NCBI GenBank assembly: GCA_934663645.1
Contig: CAKUKR010000028.1
Span: 1 to 25,114, forward strand
Direction: 5' to 3'
DNA: 25,114 nucleotides
Origin: an uncultured Muribaculaceae bacterium
GTDB taxonomy: Bacteria > Bacteroidota > Bacteroidia > Bacteroidales > Muribaculaceae
Part shown: positions 6,595 to 15,256 of the stretch, piece after piece
Numbering within the stretch: position 1 is the first letter of the stretch
Layout of the letters: every line of letters starts with the position of its first letter
Position numbers and translations under genes: made by a program
The notes under the pieces: model-generated
What the model was told of the DNA's origin: nothing
Databases searched by the model: none
The model's input: the letters and a program-made list of their open reading frames with translations, nothing else

Positions 6595-8502
6595 TTGAAT
6601 ACATTTGAAGATTTGGGGGTAGACCCCCGACTGCTGCAGGCCATAGGCGAGATGGGGTTTGTCAATCCCATGCCGATACAGGAGATGACCATCCCGCACC
6701 TGCTCAACGAGGACAGTGACGTGGTAGGGCTGGCGCAGACCGGCACAGGCAAGACGGCGGCTTTCGGACTGCCGCTGCTGCAGCGCATTGACAGCGAGCG
6801 TGAAGTGCCGCAGGCCCTCATCATCGCGCCCACACGTGAGCTGTGCCTGCAGATTGCCGGCGACCTCGCCGACTTTTCCAAGTACTTGCCAGGCATACGT
6901 GTGCTGCCCGTATACGGCGGCTCGAGCATAGAGAGCCAGATCAAGGCCCTGCGCAAGGGCGTGCAGGTGATAGTGGCCACCCCCGGCCGCCTCATCGACC
7001 TGATACGCCGCGGTGTGGTGCACCTCGACGAGGTGCATACCGTGATACTCGACGAGGCCGACGAGATGCTCAACATGGGCTTCATCGACGACATCAACCA
7101 GATACTCGGCAATGTCCCCGAAGACCGCAAGATGCTGATGTTCTCCGCCACTATGCCCCGCGAGATAGCGCAGATAGCCAAGGACTTCATGCACGACCCC
7201 GTGGAGTTCGTGGCGGGCAACCGCAACGAGGGCGCAGCCAACGTCAAGCACGTCTACTACATGGTCAAGGCGCAGGACAAGTACCTCGCGCTGAAACGTG
7301 TAGCCGACGACAATCCCGCCATCTACGGCATCGTCTTCTGTCGCACGCGCAAGGAGACGCAGGATGTGGCGGACAAGCTGATCAACGACGGCTACAACGC
7401 CGACTGTCTGCACGGCGACCTGTCACAGGCGCAGCGCGACCTGGCGATGAAAAAGTTCCGCGACCACATCACGCAGCTGCTCGTGGCAACCGACGTGGCT
7501 GCCCGTGGCCTCGACGTGGACGACCTGACGCACGTCATCAACTACGGCCTGCCCGACGACACTGCCGTCTACACACACCGCTCCGGGCGTACCGGGCGTG
7601 CCGGCAAGACCGGCGTGTCGGTGGCTATAATACACTCTCGCGAGAAGGGGCGGCTGCGCCAGATTGAGAAGAAGATCGGCAAGGAGTTCGAATACAGCAA
7701 AGTCCCCACGCCCGAAGGCATCATCGAGAAGCAGCTCTATGACCTCGCCGACCGCCTCGAGAAAGTGGAGGTCAACGAACCCGAGATAGCGAAATACCTG
7801 CCGGCGGTGCGCAAGAAGCTCGAATGGCTCTCCGAGGAGGACCTGCTCAAGCGCGTGTTCTCGCTCGAGTTCAACCGCCTGCTGTCCTATTACCAGGATA
7901 TGCCAGACATTGACCTGAACGAGGCCGGCAGCCGCAAGAAGGACAAGGAGACGCGCCAGCGCGAGAAGAAGGACAAGGACCGCCGCACCGCCGAGGGCGG
8001 TTACGAGCGTGTAATGGTGGACATAGGAAAGGCCGAGGGCTTTTTCCCGGGCAACCTCATGGAAACCATCAACAAGAACATCGACGGCGACAAGCCAGAC
8101 ATCGGCCGCATCGACCTGCTGCCGGGCTACACACTCTTTGACGTGCGCAAGGCCGACGCGCAGAATGTCGTCGCCGCGCTCAAGAACGCCGACTTCTTCG
8201 GCCGCCGCCTATATGCCGAGATTGCCGACCCGGACAAGGACTATGCCGCCATGCGCAAACGCCGCAGCAAGCGTGGCGACCGAAAGGACGATGACCGCCC
8301 CCAAAAACGCCGTGACCGCCGCGAGGACGCGCATGAAGACCGACGACGCAGGCGCGACGACGCTTTTGCCGCTGCCGCTCCCAGGAAGCCGCGCAAGGAG
8401 AAACCCTACAAGGAGAAACCGGCCAAAAAAGCCGACAAAGCCCCCAAGAAGCCGAAATACAACGGCAACTACGACATTTTCATCAACAAGAAGAAAAAAT
8501 AA
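6595..8502 (+). CDS. DEAD-box ATP-dependent RNA helicase (CsdA/DeaD-like)
   Basis: A 635-residue RNA helicase. All core motifs are present: Q motif 'FVNPMPIQ' (22-29), motif I AQTGTGKT (47-54), PTREL (79-83), DEAD (153-156), SAT (184-186), 'VATDVAARGLD' (298-308) and HRSGRTGRAGKTG (328-340). After a charged linker, residues about 470-545 ('YERVMVDIGKAEGF' to 'FFGRRLYAEIAD') form a DbpA-type RNA-binding domain. The rest is a Lys/Arg-rich tail that probably binds RNA non-specifically. The order helicase core, DbpA domain, basic tail is that of CsdA/DeaD proteins, which unwind structured RNA in ribosome assembly and mRNA decay. The start is TTG: the encoded MNTFEDLGVDP is the standard N-terminus and AAAGGA lies just upstream. 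The 5' leader is hairpin-rich. The DUF3256 gene follows by 23 bp. Confidence 0.95.
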   Translation: MNTFEDLGVDPRLLQAIGEMGFVNPMPIQEMTIPHLLNEDSDVVGLAQTGTGKTAAFGLPLLQRIDSEREVPQALIIAPTRELCLQIAGDLADFSKYLPGIRVLPVYGGSSIESQIKALRKGVQVIVATPGRLIDLIRRGVVHLDEVHTVILDEADEMLNMGFIDDINQILGNVPEDRKMLMFSATMPREIAQIAKDFMHDPVEFVAGNRNEGAANVKHVYYMVKAQDKYLALKRVADDNPAIYGIVFCRTRKETQDVADKLINDGYNADCLHGDLSQAQRDLAMKKFRDHITQLLVATDVAARGLDVDDLTHVINYGLPDDTAVYTHRSGRTGRAGKTGVSVAIIHSREKGRLRQIEKKIGKEFEYSKVPTPEGIIEKQLYDLADRLEKVEVNEPEIAKYLPAVRKKLEWLSEEDLLKRVFSLEFNRLLSYYQDMPDIDLNEAGSRKKDKETRQREKKDKDRRTAEGGYERVMVDIGKAEGFFPGNLMETINKNIDGDKPDIGRIDLLPGYTLFDVRKADAQNVVAALKNADFFGRRLYAEIADPDKDYAAMRKRRSKRGDRKDDDRPQKRRDRREDAHEDRRRRRDDAFAAAAPRKPRKEKPYKEKPAKKADKAPKKPKYNGNYDIFINKKKK

Positions 8503-8525
8503 CCGCATACAAAACCTCTCCAGCC

Positions 8526-9203
8526 ATGAAGCAACTGTTCATACGCATACTGTGTGCCGTCGCCGCGCTCCTTGCCGCCATCGGCGCATCTGCCGGCAAG
8601 GCCGAGCCAAGGCATCTGACAGCCGACAGCGTGTTCATCAAGCTGCCCGTTGACGTGATACAAGTGCTCAACGTCTCCTCTCGCATGGATATGCTCGACT
8701 ATTACCGCAACGACAGCATATACCGCGCCCCCAACCTGCCGGGCGGCGAGTCGTGCCTGCGCCGCGTGACGCCCTCTTTCCTCGAGGCGGAGCTTACGGC
8801 CGTCAGCACCATACAGATACGCATACTCCCCGGCAAGGACGGTGACATCGCCGCTGTCAACTACACTGTTGACAGCACCGGCTCGCAAGCCGACAGCCGC
8901 CTGTACTTCTACGATGCCGACATGAAGCCGCTGCAGGCCTCGCGCCTGTTCAGCGAGCCGGAGACGCGCCAGTTCTTCCGCATTGACCGCGGCAGCGCGA
9001 CCTCGATGCGCGAGCTGCTCGACATGGTGCCGTTCCCCACGGTGCAGTATTCCCTCTCCGCCGACGACACCGCCCTGACGGCGCGCCTGACAGTCGAAGG
9101 GAACATCGACAAGGACGACTACAACATAATGAAGCTGTTCCTCGTGCCGGAGCTGCGGTATGTATGGGACGGCAAGAAATACAAGCTGGAAAAGAAGAAA
9201 TAA
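8526..9203 (+). CDS. DUF3256 family secreted protein
   Basis: A 225-residue protein with a signal peptide (MKQLFIRILCAVAALLAAIGASAGKA). The mature part starts with 'ADSVFIKLPVDVIQVLNVSSRMDMLDYYRN', then a middle region on secondary messenger-free beta structure ('TAVSTIQIRILPGKDG', 'SRLYFYDADMKPL') and ends with 'LVPELRYVWDGKKYKLEKKK'. This layout (a short 'not exceeding these levels' N-terminal block, then 'DMLDYY', then repeated strands and a closing '-YVWDGKKY') matches Bacteroidota DUF3256 proteins as I remember them. The function of that family is not known. It is probably periplasmic. It lies 23 bp after the helicase and 57 bp before gltX and may be co-transcribed with the helicase. Confidence 0.7.
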   Translation: MKQLFIRILCAVAALLAAIGASAGKAEPRHLTADSVFIKLPVDVIQVLNVSSRMDMLDYYRNDSIYRAPNLPGGESCLRRVTPSFLEAELTAVSTIQIRILPGKDGDIAAVNYTVDSTGSQADSRLYFYDADMKPLQASRLFSEPETRQFFRIDRGSATSMRELLDMVPFPTVQYSLSADDTALTARLTVEGNIDKDDYNIMKLFLVPELRYVWDGKKYKLEKKK

Positions 9204-9216
9204 CGAGCGCGGAGCA

Positions 9217-9232
9217 CGGCACGGCTGTGCCG
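9217..9232. other. Short GC-rich hairpin before gltX
   Basis: CGGCAC (9217-9222) and GTGCCG (9227-9232) form a 6-bp stem with the 4-base loop GGCT, 14 bases after the DUF3256 stop. There is no T-run. It resembles a shortened relative of the dispersed palindromic repeat (shared CGGCAC and GTGCCG), but that link is speculative. Confidence 0.4.
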
Positions 9233-9260
9233 CTGCCGCCCGCATAAACAAGATACGAAT

Positions 9261-10781
9261 ATGGAAAGACCGGTAAGGGTGAGATTTGCCCCGTCGCCTA
9301 CGGGCCCGCTGCACATCGGCGGTGTCCGCACGGCTCTGTTCAACTACCTTTTCGCACGCCGCAACAACGGCAAGATGATATTGCGCATTGAGGACACGGA
9401 CTCCAACCGCTTTGTCCCCGGCGCGGAGGACTACATCAACGAGTCACTCGCATGGCTCGGCATACATATTGACGAGGGTGTCCGCGAGGGCGGGCCTTTC
9501 GGGCCGTACCGCCAGAGCGAGAGGCGCGACATTTACCGCAAATACGTGGATATGCTCCTCGACGAGGGCAAGGCATACATCGCCTTCGACACCCCGGAGG
9601 AACTCGCCGCCGCCCGAGAGCGCACGCCCAACTTCCAGTATGACGCTTCCACACGCATGCAGATGCGCAACTCACTGACGCTTCCCGCCGAGGAGGTGAA
9701 GGACCTCATCGACGCCGGCACGCAGCACGTCGTGCGCTTCCTCGTCGAGCCCCACCGCGAGATTACCGTCAACGACCGCATACGCGGCAAGGTGACCATC
9801 AACTCCGACATCGTGGACGACAAGGTGCTGTTCAAGAGCGCGGACAACCTGCCCACGTACCACCTCGCCAACATCGTCGATGACCACCTCATGGAGGTGA
9901 GCCATGTGATACGCGGCGAGGAGTGGCTGCCCTCTGCGCCCCTCCATGTGATGCTCTACGAGGCTTTCGGCTGGACTGACACAATGCCCGAGTTTGTGCA
10001 CCTGCCCCTGCTGCTCAAGCCTGTCGGCAACGGCAAGCTCTCAAAGCGCGACGGCGACAAGCTCGGCTTCCCCGTCTTCCCCCTCGAGTGGCACGACCCA
10101 AAGACCGGCGACGTTTCCTCGGGATACCGCGAGAAGGGATACCTGCCTGAGGCGGTGGTCAACTTCCTCGCCCTGCTGGGCTGGAATCCAGGCGACGACA
10201 CCGAGCTGATGGACATGGACACGCTGATACAGAAGTTCTCCTTTGAGCACTGCTCAAAGGCCGGCGCCAAGTTCGACTACAAGAAGGGCGCATGGTTCAA
10301 CCACGAGTACCTGATGCGCATGCCCGACGACAAGCTGGCCCGCCTCTTCATGCCCGTGCTTGAAGCCAAGGGCGTGACCGGCTTTTCAGAGGACTATGTG
10401 GCGCGTGCCGTAGGCATGGTCAAAAGCCGTGTGGATTTCATCGACGAGCTCTGGGACCAGGGAGACTTCTTCTTCGTCGCTCCGACTGAATATGCCGAGA
10501 AGGATGTGCGCAAACGCTGGAAGGAGGACACCCCGCAAATCATGGACCAGCTCATCGGCGTGCTTGAGGGCATCGACGACATGACCTCCGCCAATGCGGA
10601 GAAGATCGTCCTCGGCTGGATAGAGGAGAACGGCTATCACCTCGGCAACGTGATGAACGCTTTCCGCCTCGCCGTCGTGGGCTCTTGCCGAGGCCCGCAC
10701 ATGTTTGACATCACCGAGCTGATGCCGCGACAGGAGGTCATAGCACGCATACGCCGTGCCATCGACACTATCGGCAAATGA
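9261..10781 (+). CDS. gltX: Glutamate--tRNA ligase
   Basis: A 506-residue class I aminoacyl-tRNA synthetase that charges tRNA-Glu with glutamate in the cytoplasm. The N-terminal catalytic domain opens with '[25 protein letters not shown]', which holds the HIGH signature as HIGG (18-21). The glutamate-binding region follows with '[10 protein letters not shown]'. The KMSKS signature is KLSKR (259-263). The C-terminal helical anticodon-binding region extends to the end. Length is typical of GltX. The ATG at 9261 is the first in frame and matches the family N-terminus. The stop overlaps the ATG of the Kdo transferase gene by four bases (ATGA), which suggests translational coupling. No promoter of the TAnnTTTG type is evident just upstream. 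Confidence 0.97.
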   Translation: MERPVRVRFAPSPTGPLHIGGVRTALFNYLFARRNNGKMILRIEDTDSNRFVPGAEDYINESLAWLGIHIDEGVREGGPFGPYRQSERRDIYRKYVDMLLDEGKAYIAFDTPEELAAARERTPNFQYDASTRMQMRNSLTLPAEEVKDLIDAGTQHVVRFLVEPHREITVNDRIRGKVTINSDIVDDKVLFKSADNLPTYHLANIVDDHLMEVSHVIRGEEWLPSAPLHVMLYEAFGWTDTMPEFVHLPLLLKPVGNGKLSKRDGDKLGFPVFPLEWHDPKTGDVSSGYREKGYLPEAVVNFLALLGWNPGDDTELMDMDTLIQKFSFEHCSKAGAKFDYKKGAWFNHEYLMRMPDDKLARLFMPVLEAKGVTGFSEDYVARAVGMVKSRVDFIDELWDQGDFFFVAPTEYAEKDVRKRWKEDTPQIMDQLIGVLEGIDDMTSANAEKIVLGWIEENGYHLGNVMNAFRLAVVGSCRGPHMFDITELMPRQEVIARIRRAIDTIGK

Positions 10782-12082
10782 AGAGCCTGGCAAGCAGACT
10801 GAAAGAGGCGCACAGTGCGGTGGCGGAAGTATGCCGCCGCACCCTTGAGCCTGCACTCTACACTGCCGGCATACGCCTGTATGCCGCCGGTGTGAAATGC
10901 GCTGCGCTGTGGATGCCGAAAGCCAGGCTGATGATCGAAGGGCACAGGCAGACGAAAGAGCGGCTGAAAGCGGCTGTCTCGTGCTGCTGCAAGCCGAGGA
11001 TATGGGTGCATGCCGCCTCGCTGGGAGAGTTTGAGCAGGGCCGCCCGCTCATCGAGGAGATACGCCGCCGCCGTCCCGATGCAAAAATCGTGCTGTCGTT
11101 CTTCTCGCCTTCCGGCTACGAGGTGCGCAAGGACTGGAACGGCGCCGACGCTGTGGTCTACCTCCCTTTTGACACCCCGGGCAATGTGCGGCGTTTTCTC
11201 GATGCCGTGCGCCCGGAGATGGCGTTCTTCATCAAGTACGAGTTTTGGCGCAACTACCTCTACGGGCTGTGGTACAGGCATATACCCACCTATCTGGTAT
11301 CGGCTGTCTTTCGCCCCGAGCAGGCGTTTTTCAAGCGGCGCAGCGCGTGGTACCGCTATTGGCTGCGACTGTACAGCCGCATTTATGTCCAGGACGAGCG
11401 TAGCGTGCGGCTGCTCGACGCTGTCGGCATACGCAATGTCGAGGCGGTAGGCGACACCCGCTTCGACCGTGTGACCGACATCATGAACTCGCGTCGCGAG
11501 ATACCTGCCTTGCAGTCGTTTGCCGCGCCTCGCGAGGACAATTCCCCGGTTATGGTGGTCGGCTCGAGCTGGCCCGCCGACGAGGATGTGTACCGCGGCT
11601 GGGTGACGGAAAAAGGGGTGCGCACCGTCATTGCCCCGCATGAGTTTGACAGCCAGCGGCTCGGCCGCCTTCAGCGCGAGTTCCCCGATGCCGTCCTGTA
11701 TTCGCAGGTCAAGGACGACCCTGCGAAAGCTGCCACGGCGCGGACGCTTATCATCGACTGCTTCGGGCTGCTCAGCTCGGCATACGCATACGGCGACATG
11801 GCATACGTCGGCGGAGGCTTCGGCGCGGGTCTGCATAACATCAACGAGGCGGCTGTCTACGGCATACCCGTGGTATACGGCCCTAACAACCATAAGTTTA
11901 TCGAAGCGCAGGAGCTTAAGGCAGCCGGCGGCGGCTTCCCTGTCGCCTCACGCGAGGAATTCTGCCGCGCCGCCGACGCGCTGCTCGATGAGGGCGTGCG
12001 CCGCGCTGCCGGCGAGAAGGCCGCCGCATATATCCGCTCCAAACTCGGTGCCACAAAGCGCATCTGTGACGATATATTCTGA
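10778..12082 (+). CDS. waaA: 3-deoxy-D-manno-octulosonic acid (Kdo) transferase
   Basis: A 434-residue glycosyltransferase that transfers Kdo from CMP-Kdo to lipid IVA or lipid A, the first core-sugar step of lipopolysaccharide synthesis, on the cytoplasmic face of the inner membrane. The N-terminal half carries '[18 protein letters not shown]', whose Glu84 matches the catalytic base of the family, and '[15 protein letters not shown]'. The C-terminal half has '[10 protein letters not shown]', 'IAPHEFD' and '[33 protein letters not shown]' (338-370), the nucleotide-sugar site. The N-terminus is about 25 residues longer than usual before the '[21 protein letters not shown]' membrane-associating block, but the ATG overlapping the gltX stop makes this start likely. 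The gene is translationally coupled to gltX. Confidence 0.93.
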   Translation: MKSLASRLKEAHSAVAEVCRRTLEPALYTAGIRLYAAGVKCAALWMPKARLMIEGHRQTKERLKAAVSCCCKPRIWVHAASLGEFEQGRPLIEEIRRRRPDAKIVLSFFSPSGYEVRKDWNGADAVVYLPFDTPGNVRRFLDAVRPEMAFFIKYEFWRNYLYGLWYRHIPTYLVSAVFRPEQAFFKRRSAWYRYWLRLYSRIYVQDERSVRLLDAVGIRNVEAVGDTRFDRVTDIMNSRREIPALQSFAAPREDNSPVMVVGSSWPADEDVYRGWVTEKGVRTVIAPHEFDSQRLGRLQREFPDAVLYSQVKDDPAKAATARTLIIDCFGLLSSAYAYGDMAYVGGGFGAGLHNINEAAVYGIPVVYGPNNHKFIEAQELKAAGGGFPVASREEFCRAADALLDEGVRRAAGEKAAAYIRSKLGATKRICDDIF

Positions 12083-12123
12083 CCGCGCAATATCGCAGGG
12101 CGCAGCCGCGTTAAAGTATTACT

Positions 12124-14100
12124 ATGCATAGGATTGTCAGATATTTATGTATCATCATAGCACTTCTCGCCCTCCCGGCGTGCAAGGGCCCGAAACTCTC
12201 TGTAGCCAACGAGCAGATGGCTCGCGGCGAGTTCTTTGACGCTTCAAAAACGTACCGCAAGGTCTACAACTCGCTCAACCCCAGGGACCAGCGCGAATTG
12301 CGCGGCGAGGTGGCGTACAAGCTTGCCACCTGCTACCGCCGCCTAAACCAGGCCGCACGTGCCACGGCGGCATACCAGAACGCCATAAGGTACGAATATC
12401 CCGATTCGATGGTATACTATTACCTGGGACGCTCCCTTCAGGCCGAAGGAAAATACCAGCAGGCGATAGACGCATACGCCATTTACCAGCAGTGGCATCC
12501 CGATGACATCCTCGCCCGCGAGGGTATACGCGGCTGCAGAACCGCTATGGCGAAAAAAGGCACTCGCGACACACGCTATGTGGTCAAGAACGCCAAGCTT
12601 TTCAACTCGCGCCGCGCCGACTTCGCCCCGATGTACCTTGACAAGAACTATGACGTGCTTTACTTCACGTCAACAACCGAGAAGGCTACCGGCAAGGACA
12701 AGAGCGAAATCACCGGCACGAAGAAAAGCGACATATTCTTCTCCAAGAAGGACGAGCGCGGCGAGTGGCAGCGTCCCGAGCCGGCAGAGGGCGAGCTGAA
12801 TTCCGAGATGGACGAAGGCATAGTCTCGTTCTCGCCTGACGGCATGACCATGTACCTGACCATGGCGCGACGCTCTCCCGTGGCAAACACTACTGTGGAG
12901 ATATACACCTCCAAACGCTCCGAGCAGTCATGGAGCAAGCCCGTGAAGTATGAAGTCACCCCCGACACCCTTTCCGCCGTGGGGCATCCCGCTGTATCGC
13001 CCGACGGCAACTGGCTATATTTCACCTCCGACATGCCCGGCGGATACGGCGGCAAGGACATCTGGCGCATCTCGCTGACCTCCGCCAAGGGCTCGCTCGA
13101 GAACCTCGGCCCGCAAATCAACACCCCCGGCGACGAGATGTTCCCCTATATGCGTGCCGACACGCTGCTATATTTCGCCTCTGACGGACACCCGGGCTTC
13201 GGCGGCCTCGACCTGTTCCGCGCCAACCTCGACGCGACAGGACAGCGGTGGACTGTCGAGAACATGGGCATGCCCATCAACAGCTCCGGCGACGATTTCG
13301 GCATCACTTTCGGCAAGGGCGAGGAGGGCTTCTTCAGCTCAAACCGTGGCGACGCCCGAGGCTACGACCACATTTACAGCTTCGTCCTTCCCGACTTGAA
13401 AATCACCATCTCCGGTTATGTCATCGACAAGGACGACGAGCCTGTCCCCAACGCCATAATACGCATCGTTGGCGACGACGGCTCCAACCAGAAGGAGGTG
13501 GCCCGCGACGACGGCTCGTTCAAGTTCAACCTCCAGCGCGGCGTGAAATATGTCATGATGGCCGGCGCGAAGGGGTATTTGAATATGAAGCAGGAATTTG
13601 TCTCCGACTCTGCCGAGGAGGATGCAGACTATGTGATAGACTTCGTGCTGGCCTCAATCAACAAGCCCAATGTGGTCGAAAACATATTCTACGACTTTGA
13701 CAAGGCCTCGCTGCGTCCCGAGTCAAAAGAGGCTCTCGACCAGCTCGCGCAGATGCTGCGTGACAACCCCAACATCACTCTCGAGATGAGCAGCCACACC
13801 GACCGCTGGGGCTCGGACGAGTACAACATCGACTTGAGCAACCGCCGCGCGAAAAGCGTTGTGGACTACCTCATCGCCGCCGGCATCGCTCCTGACCGCC
13901 TCACCTGGGCCGGATACGGCAAGACCCGACCAAAAAACGTCACCAAGCGCATCAACTCCCAGTTCCCGCAGTTTGAGGAGGGGACGGTGCTGACCGAGGA
14001 GTACATACTCACGCTCTCCGAGGAAGACCAGAGCGTGGCTGACCAGATAAACCGCCGCACGGAGTTCAAGGTGACGGCGACGGACTATGACCCGTTCTGA
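12124..14100 (+). CDS. PorE-like OmpA-family outer-membrane lipoprotein
   Basis: A 658-residue lipoprotein with four parts in the order of PorE of the type IX secretion system. The signal peptide ends in the lipobox LPAC (17-20). A TPR region (about 25-140) has repeats such as 'EVAYKLATCYRRLNQAARATAAYQNAI'. A beta-propeller of PD40/WD40-like blades (about 160-420) contains repeated 'SPDGxxxYxTS' and 'GGxDIW/GGLDLF' blocks. A carboxypeptidase-regulatory-like beta domain (about 425-510) starts at 'KITISGYVIDKDDEPVPNAIIRI'. The C-terminal OmpA domain (about 515-658) has 'FYDFDKASLRPES', 'SSHTDRWGSDEYN' and 'LSNRRAKSVVDYL', which bind peptidoglycan. PorE links the T9SS outer-membrane complex to peptidoglycan. 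Two T9SS-type cargo genes downstream fit this. Other Bacteroidota lipoproteins share this architecture, so the exact role is less certain than the domains. Confidence 0.85.
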   Translation: MHRIVRYLCIIIALLALPACKGPKLSVANEQMARGEFFDASKTYRKVYNSLNPRDQRELRGEVAYKLATCYRRLNQAARATAAYQNAIRYEYPDSMVYYYLGRSLQAEGKYQQAIDAYAIYQQWHPDDILAREGIRGCRTAMAKKGTRDTRYVVKNAKLFNSRRADFAPMYLDKNYDVLYFTSTTEKATGKDKSEITGTKKSDIFFSKKDERGEWQRPEPAEGELNSEMDEGIVSFSPDGMTMYLTMARRSPVANTTVEIYTSKRSEQSWSKPVKYEVTPDTLSAVGHPAVSPDGNWLYFTSDMPGGYGGKDIWRISLTSAKGSLENLGPQINTPGDEMFPYMRADTLLYFASDGHPGFGGLDLFRANLDATGQRWTVENMGMPINSSGDDFGITFGKGEEGFFSSNRGDARGYDHIYSFVLPDLKITISGYVIDKDDEPVPNAIIRIVGDDGSNQKEVARDDGSFKFNLQRGVKYVMMAGAKGYLNMKQEFVSDSAEEDADYVIDFVLASINKPNVVENIFYDFDKASLRPESKEALDQLAQMLRDNPNITLEMSSHTDRWGSDEYNIDLSNRRAKSVVDYLIAAGIAPDRLTWAGYGKTRPKNVTKRINSQFPQFEEGTVLTEEYILTLSEEDQSVADQINRRTEFKVTATDYDPF

Positions 14101-14117
14101 CCTGTTTACACACTCTG

Positions 14118-15062
14118 ATGGACACCTCATTCCGCACCCCGTACCGTCCGCACCCCTCTGCACCGATTGACCTGCACAAGCCTGTGCTGATGATAGGCTC
14201 GTGCTTCACCGACAATGTCGGTGCGCAGTTGCGCCGCCGTATGGTCAACGTGTCACACAACCCCGCCGGGACGCTCTTCAACCCACAGTCGATTTGCAAC
14301 GTCCTCAACGCCGCCCTCGACGGCATAATGCCGGAATATGAAGACCACGGCGGGTTGTGGAACTCATGGCTGCTCCCCGGAGAGTTCTCCTCGCCCGACC
14401 GCGACCAGGCCGTAAGGCTCGGCTCTGGCGCGCTGGCACGGCTCGCAGAGTATGCGCGTACCGCCGGGACGCTGATTGTCACATTCGGCACGGCGATAGT
14501 CTATGCACTCGCCCGCCCTCCCTTTGCCGTGGTTTCCAACTGCCACAAGCAGCCCTCGGCGACATTCTTCCGCGACCTGCTGACCGTGGAAACGATAACG
14601 GCGGCATGGGACGCACTCATCACGCGGCTGCGCAGCGTCAACCCCTCACTGCGCATCATCTTCACCGTCAGTCCCGTGCTGCACCTCAAAGAGGGCTTCC
14701 ACGCCAACGCCGTCAGCAAGTCGGTGCTCCTCCTTGCCGTTGACCGCATCGCCTCGCTGCACGCCGACTGCGAATATTTCCCGGCTTACGAGATATTCAG
14801 CTACGACCTGCGCGACTACCGCTTCTACGCCGACGATATGCAGCACCCCTCTCCGGCGGCTGTCGCATACATCTACGCCCTGTTTGAGCAGACATACATC
14901 GCGCCTGACGACCGCAAGACCCTCGACCGCGCCCTGAACCTGCGCCAGCGCACCGAACACCGTCCGCTCCACCCCGGCACCGAAGCCGCCCGACGCTTTG
15001 CCGACGACACCGCCTCCCTCCTCCGCGACTTCCTCTCCCGTCACCCCCACCTCGTCCCATAA
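14118..15062 (+). CDS. GSCFA family SGNH-type hydrolase
   Basis: A 314-residue protein of the GSCFA family, named after its signature, seen here as 'VLMIGSCFTDNVG' (Gly27-Ser28-Cys29-Phe30). The family's other marks are present: 'HNPAGTLFNPQSI' (48-59), 'VTFGTAIVYAL', 'VVSNCHKQP' (138-146), 'FTVSPVLHLKEG' and a C-terminal DxxH pair in 'YADDMQHPS' (Asp240, His243), which with Ser28 would complete an SGNH/GDSL-type active site. Such enzymes hydrolyse esters, often on sugars or lipids, but the substrate of GSCFA proteins is not established. No signal peptide is seen, so it is probably cytoplasmic. It starts 17 bp after the PorE-like gene and is likely in its operon. The gene is followed by a repeat pair. 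Confidence 0.9.
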   Translation: MDTSFRTPYRPHPSAPIDLHKPVLMIGSCFTDNVGAQLRRRMVNVSHNPAGTLFNPQSICNVLNAALDGIMPEYEDHGGLWNSWLLPGEFSSPDRDQAVRLGSGALARLAEYARTAGTLIVTFGTAIVYALARPPFAVVSNCHKQPSATFFRDLLTVETITAAWDALITRLRSVNPSLRIIFTVSPVLHLKEGFHANAVSKSVLLLAVDRIASLHADCEYFPAYEIFSYDLRDYRFYADDMQHPSPAAVAYIYALFEQTYIAPDDRKTLDRALNLRQRTEHRPLHPGTEAARRFADDTASLLRDFLSRHPHLVP

Positions 15063-15085
15063 GCATGGCAATATCCCCGGCAGGG

Positions 15086-15126
15086 TAGGGACACGGCGTG
15101 CCGTGTCCGCAATCAAGTTTCTGCAT
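15086..15126 (+). repeat. Dispersed palindromic repeat, copy 4
   Basis: The palindrome at 15089-15108 is identical to copy 1, also preceded by GTAG. The right flank CAATCAAGTTTCTGCA (15110-15125) matches the reverse complement of the flank of copy 3 (CAATCAAATCATTGCA), showing that the repeat unit includes about 18 bases beyond the palindrome. It is paired with copy 5 in mirror orientation. Confidence 0.85.
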
Positions 15127-15153
15127 TTCAACAACATACCCCCTCGCCGACAA

Positions 15154-15178
15154 GCGGACACGGCACGCCGTGTCCCTG
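15154..15178 (-). repeat. Dispersed palindromic repeat, copy 5
   Basis: The palindrome GGACACGGC-AC-GCCGTGTCC (15156-15175) followed by CTGC is the reverse-orientation form, as in copy 3. With copy 4, 47 bases to the left, it forms an inverted pair like copies 1 and 2. Confidence 0.85.
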
Positions 15179-15214
15179 CTTATTTTCGGCATACGCCGCT
15201 GTGCGGCGTGGGGA

Positions 15215-15247
15215 TTGCGGCGGTGTGGGAATAATGTGCTAAATTTG
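15215..15247 (+). promoter_or_regulatory. Promoter of the ThrE-type exporter genes, very short leader
   Basis: TAAATTTG (15240-15247) followed by CA is a full match to the -7 box and repeats the 11-mer CTAAATTTGCA of the promoter at 1105. A TTG lies 22 bp upstream (15215-15217), slightly farther than usual. The ATG at 15257 is only nine bases after the box, so the mRNA would have almost no leader. Confidence 0.6.
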
Positions 15248-15256
15248 CACTCGGAA

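Noticed and set aside
6499..7413. Open frame antisense to the helicase start (304 codons)
   Set aside because: Opposite the conserved helicase motifs, no recognisable protein features, low-complexity Val/Leu/His content.
10637..11893. Open frame antisense to waaA and the end of gltX (418 codons)
   Set aside because: Long only because of codon bias on the coding strand; no signal peptide, domain or promoter supports it.
15098..15256. Upstream extension of the first exporter subunit
   Set aside because: It would begin inside a dispersed palindromic repeat and run across the promoter; the ATG at 15257 directly follows the promoter and fits the family N-terminus.
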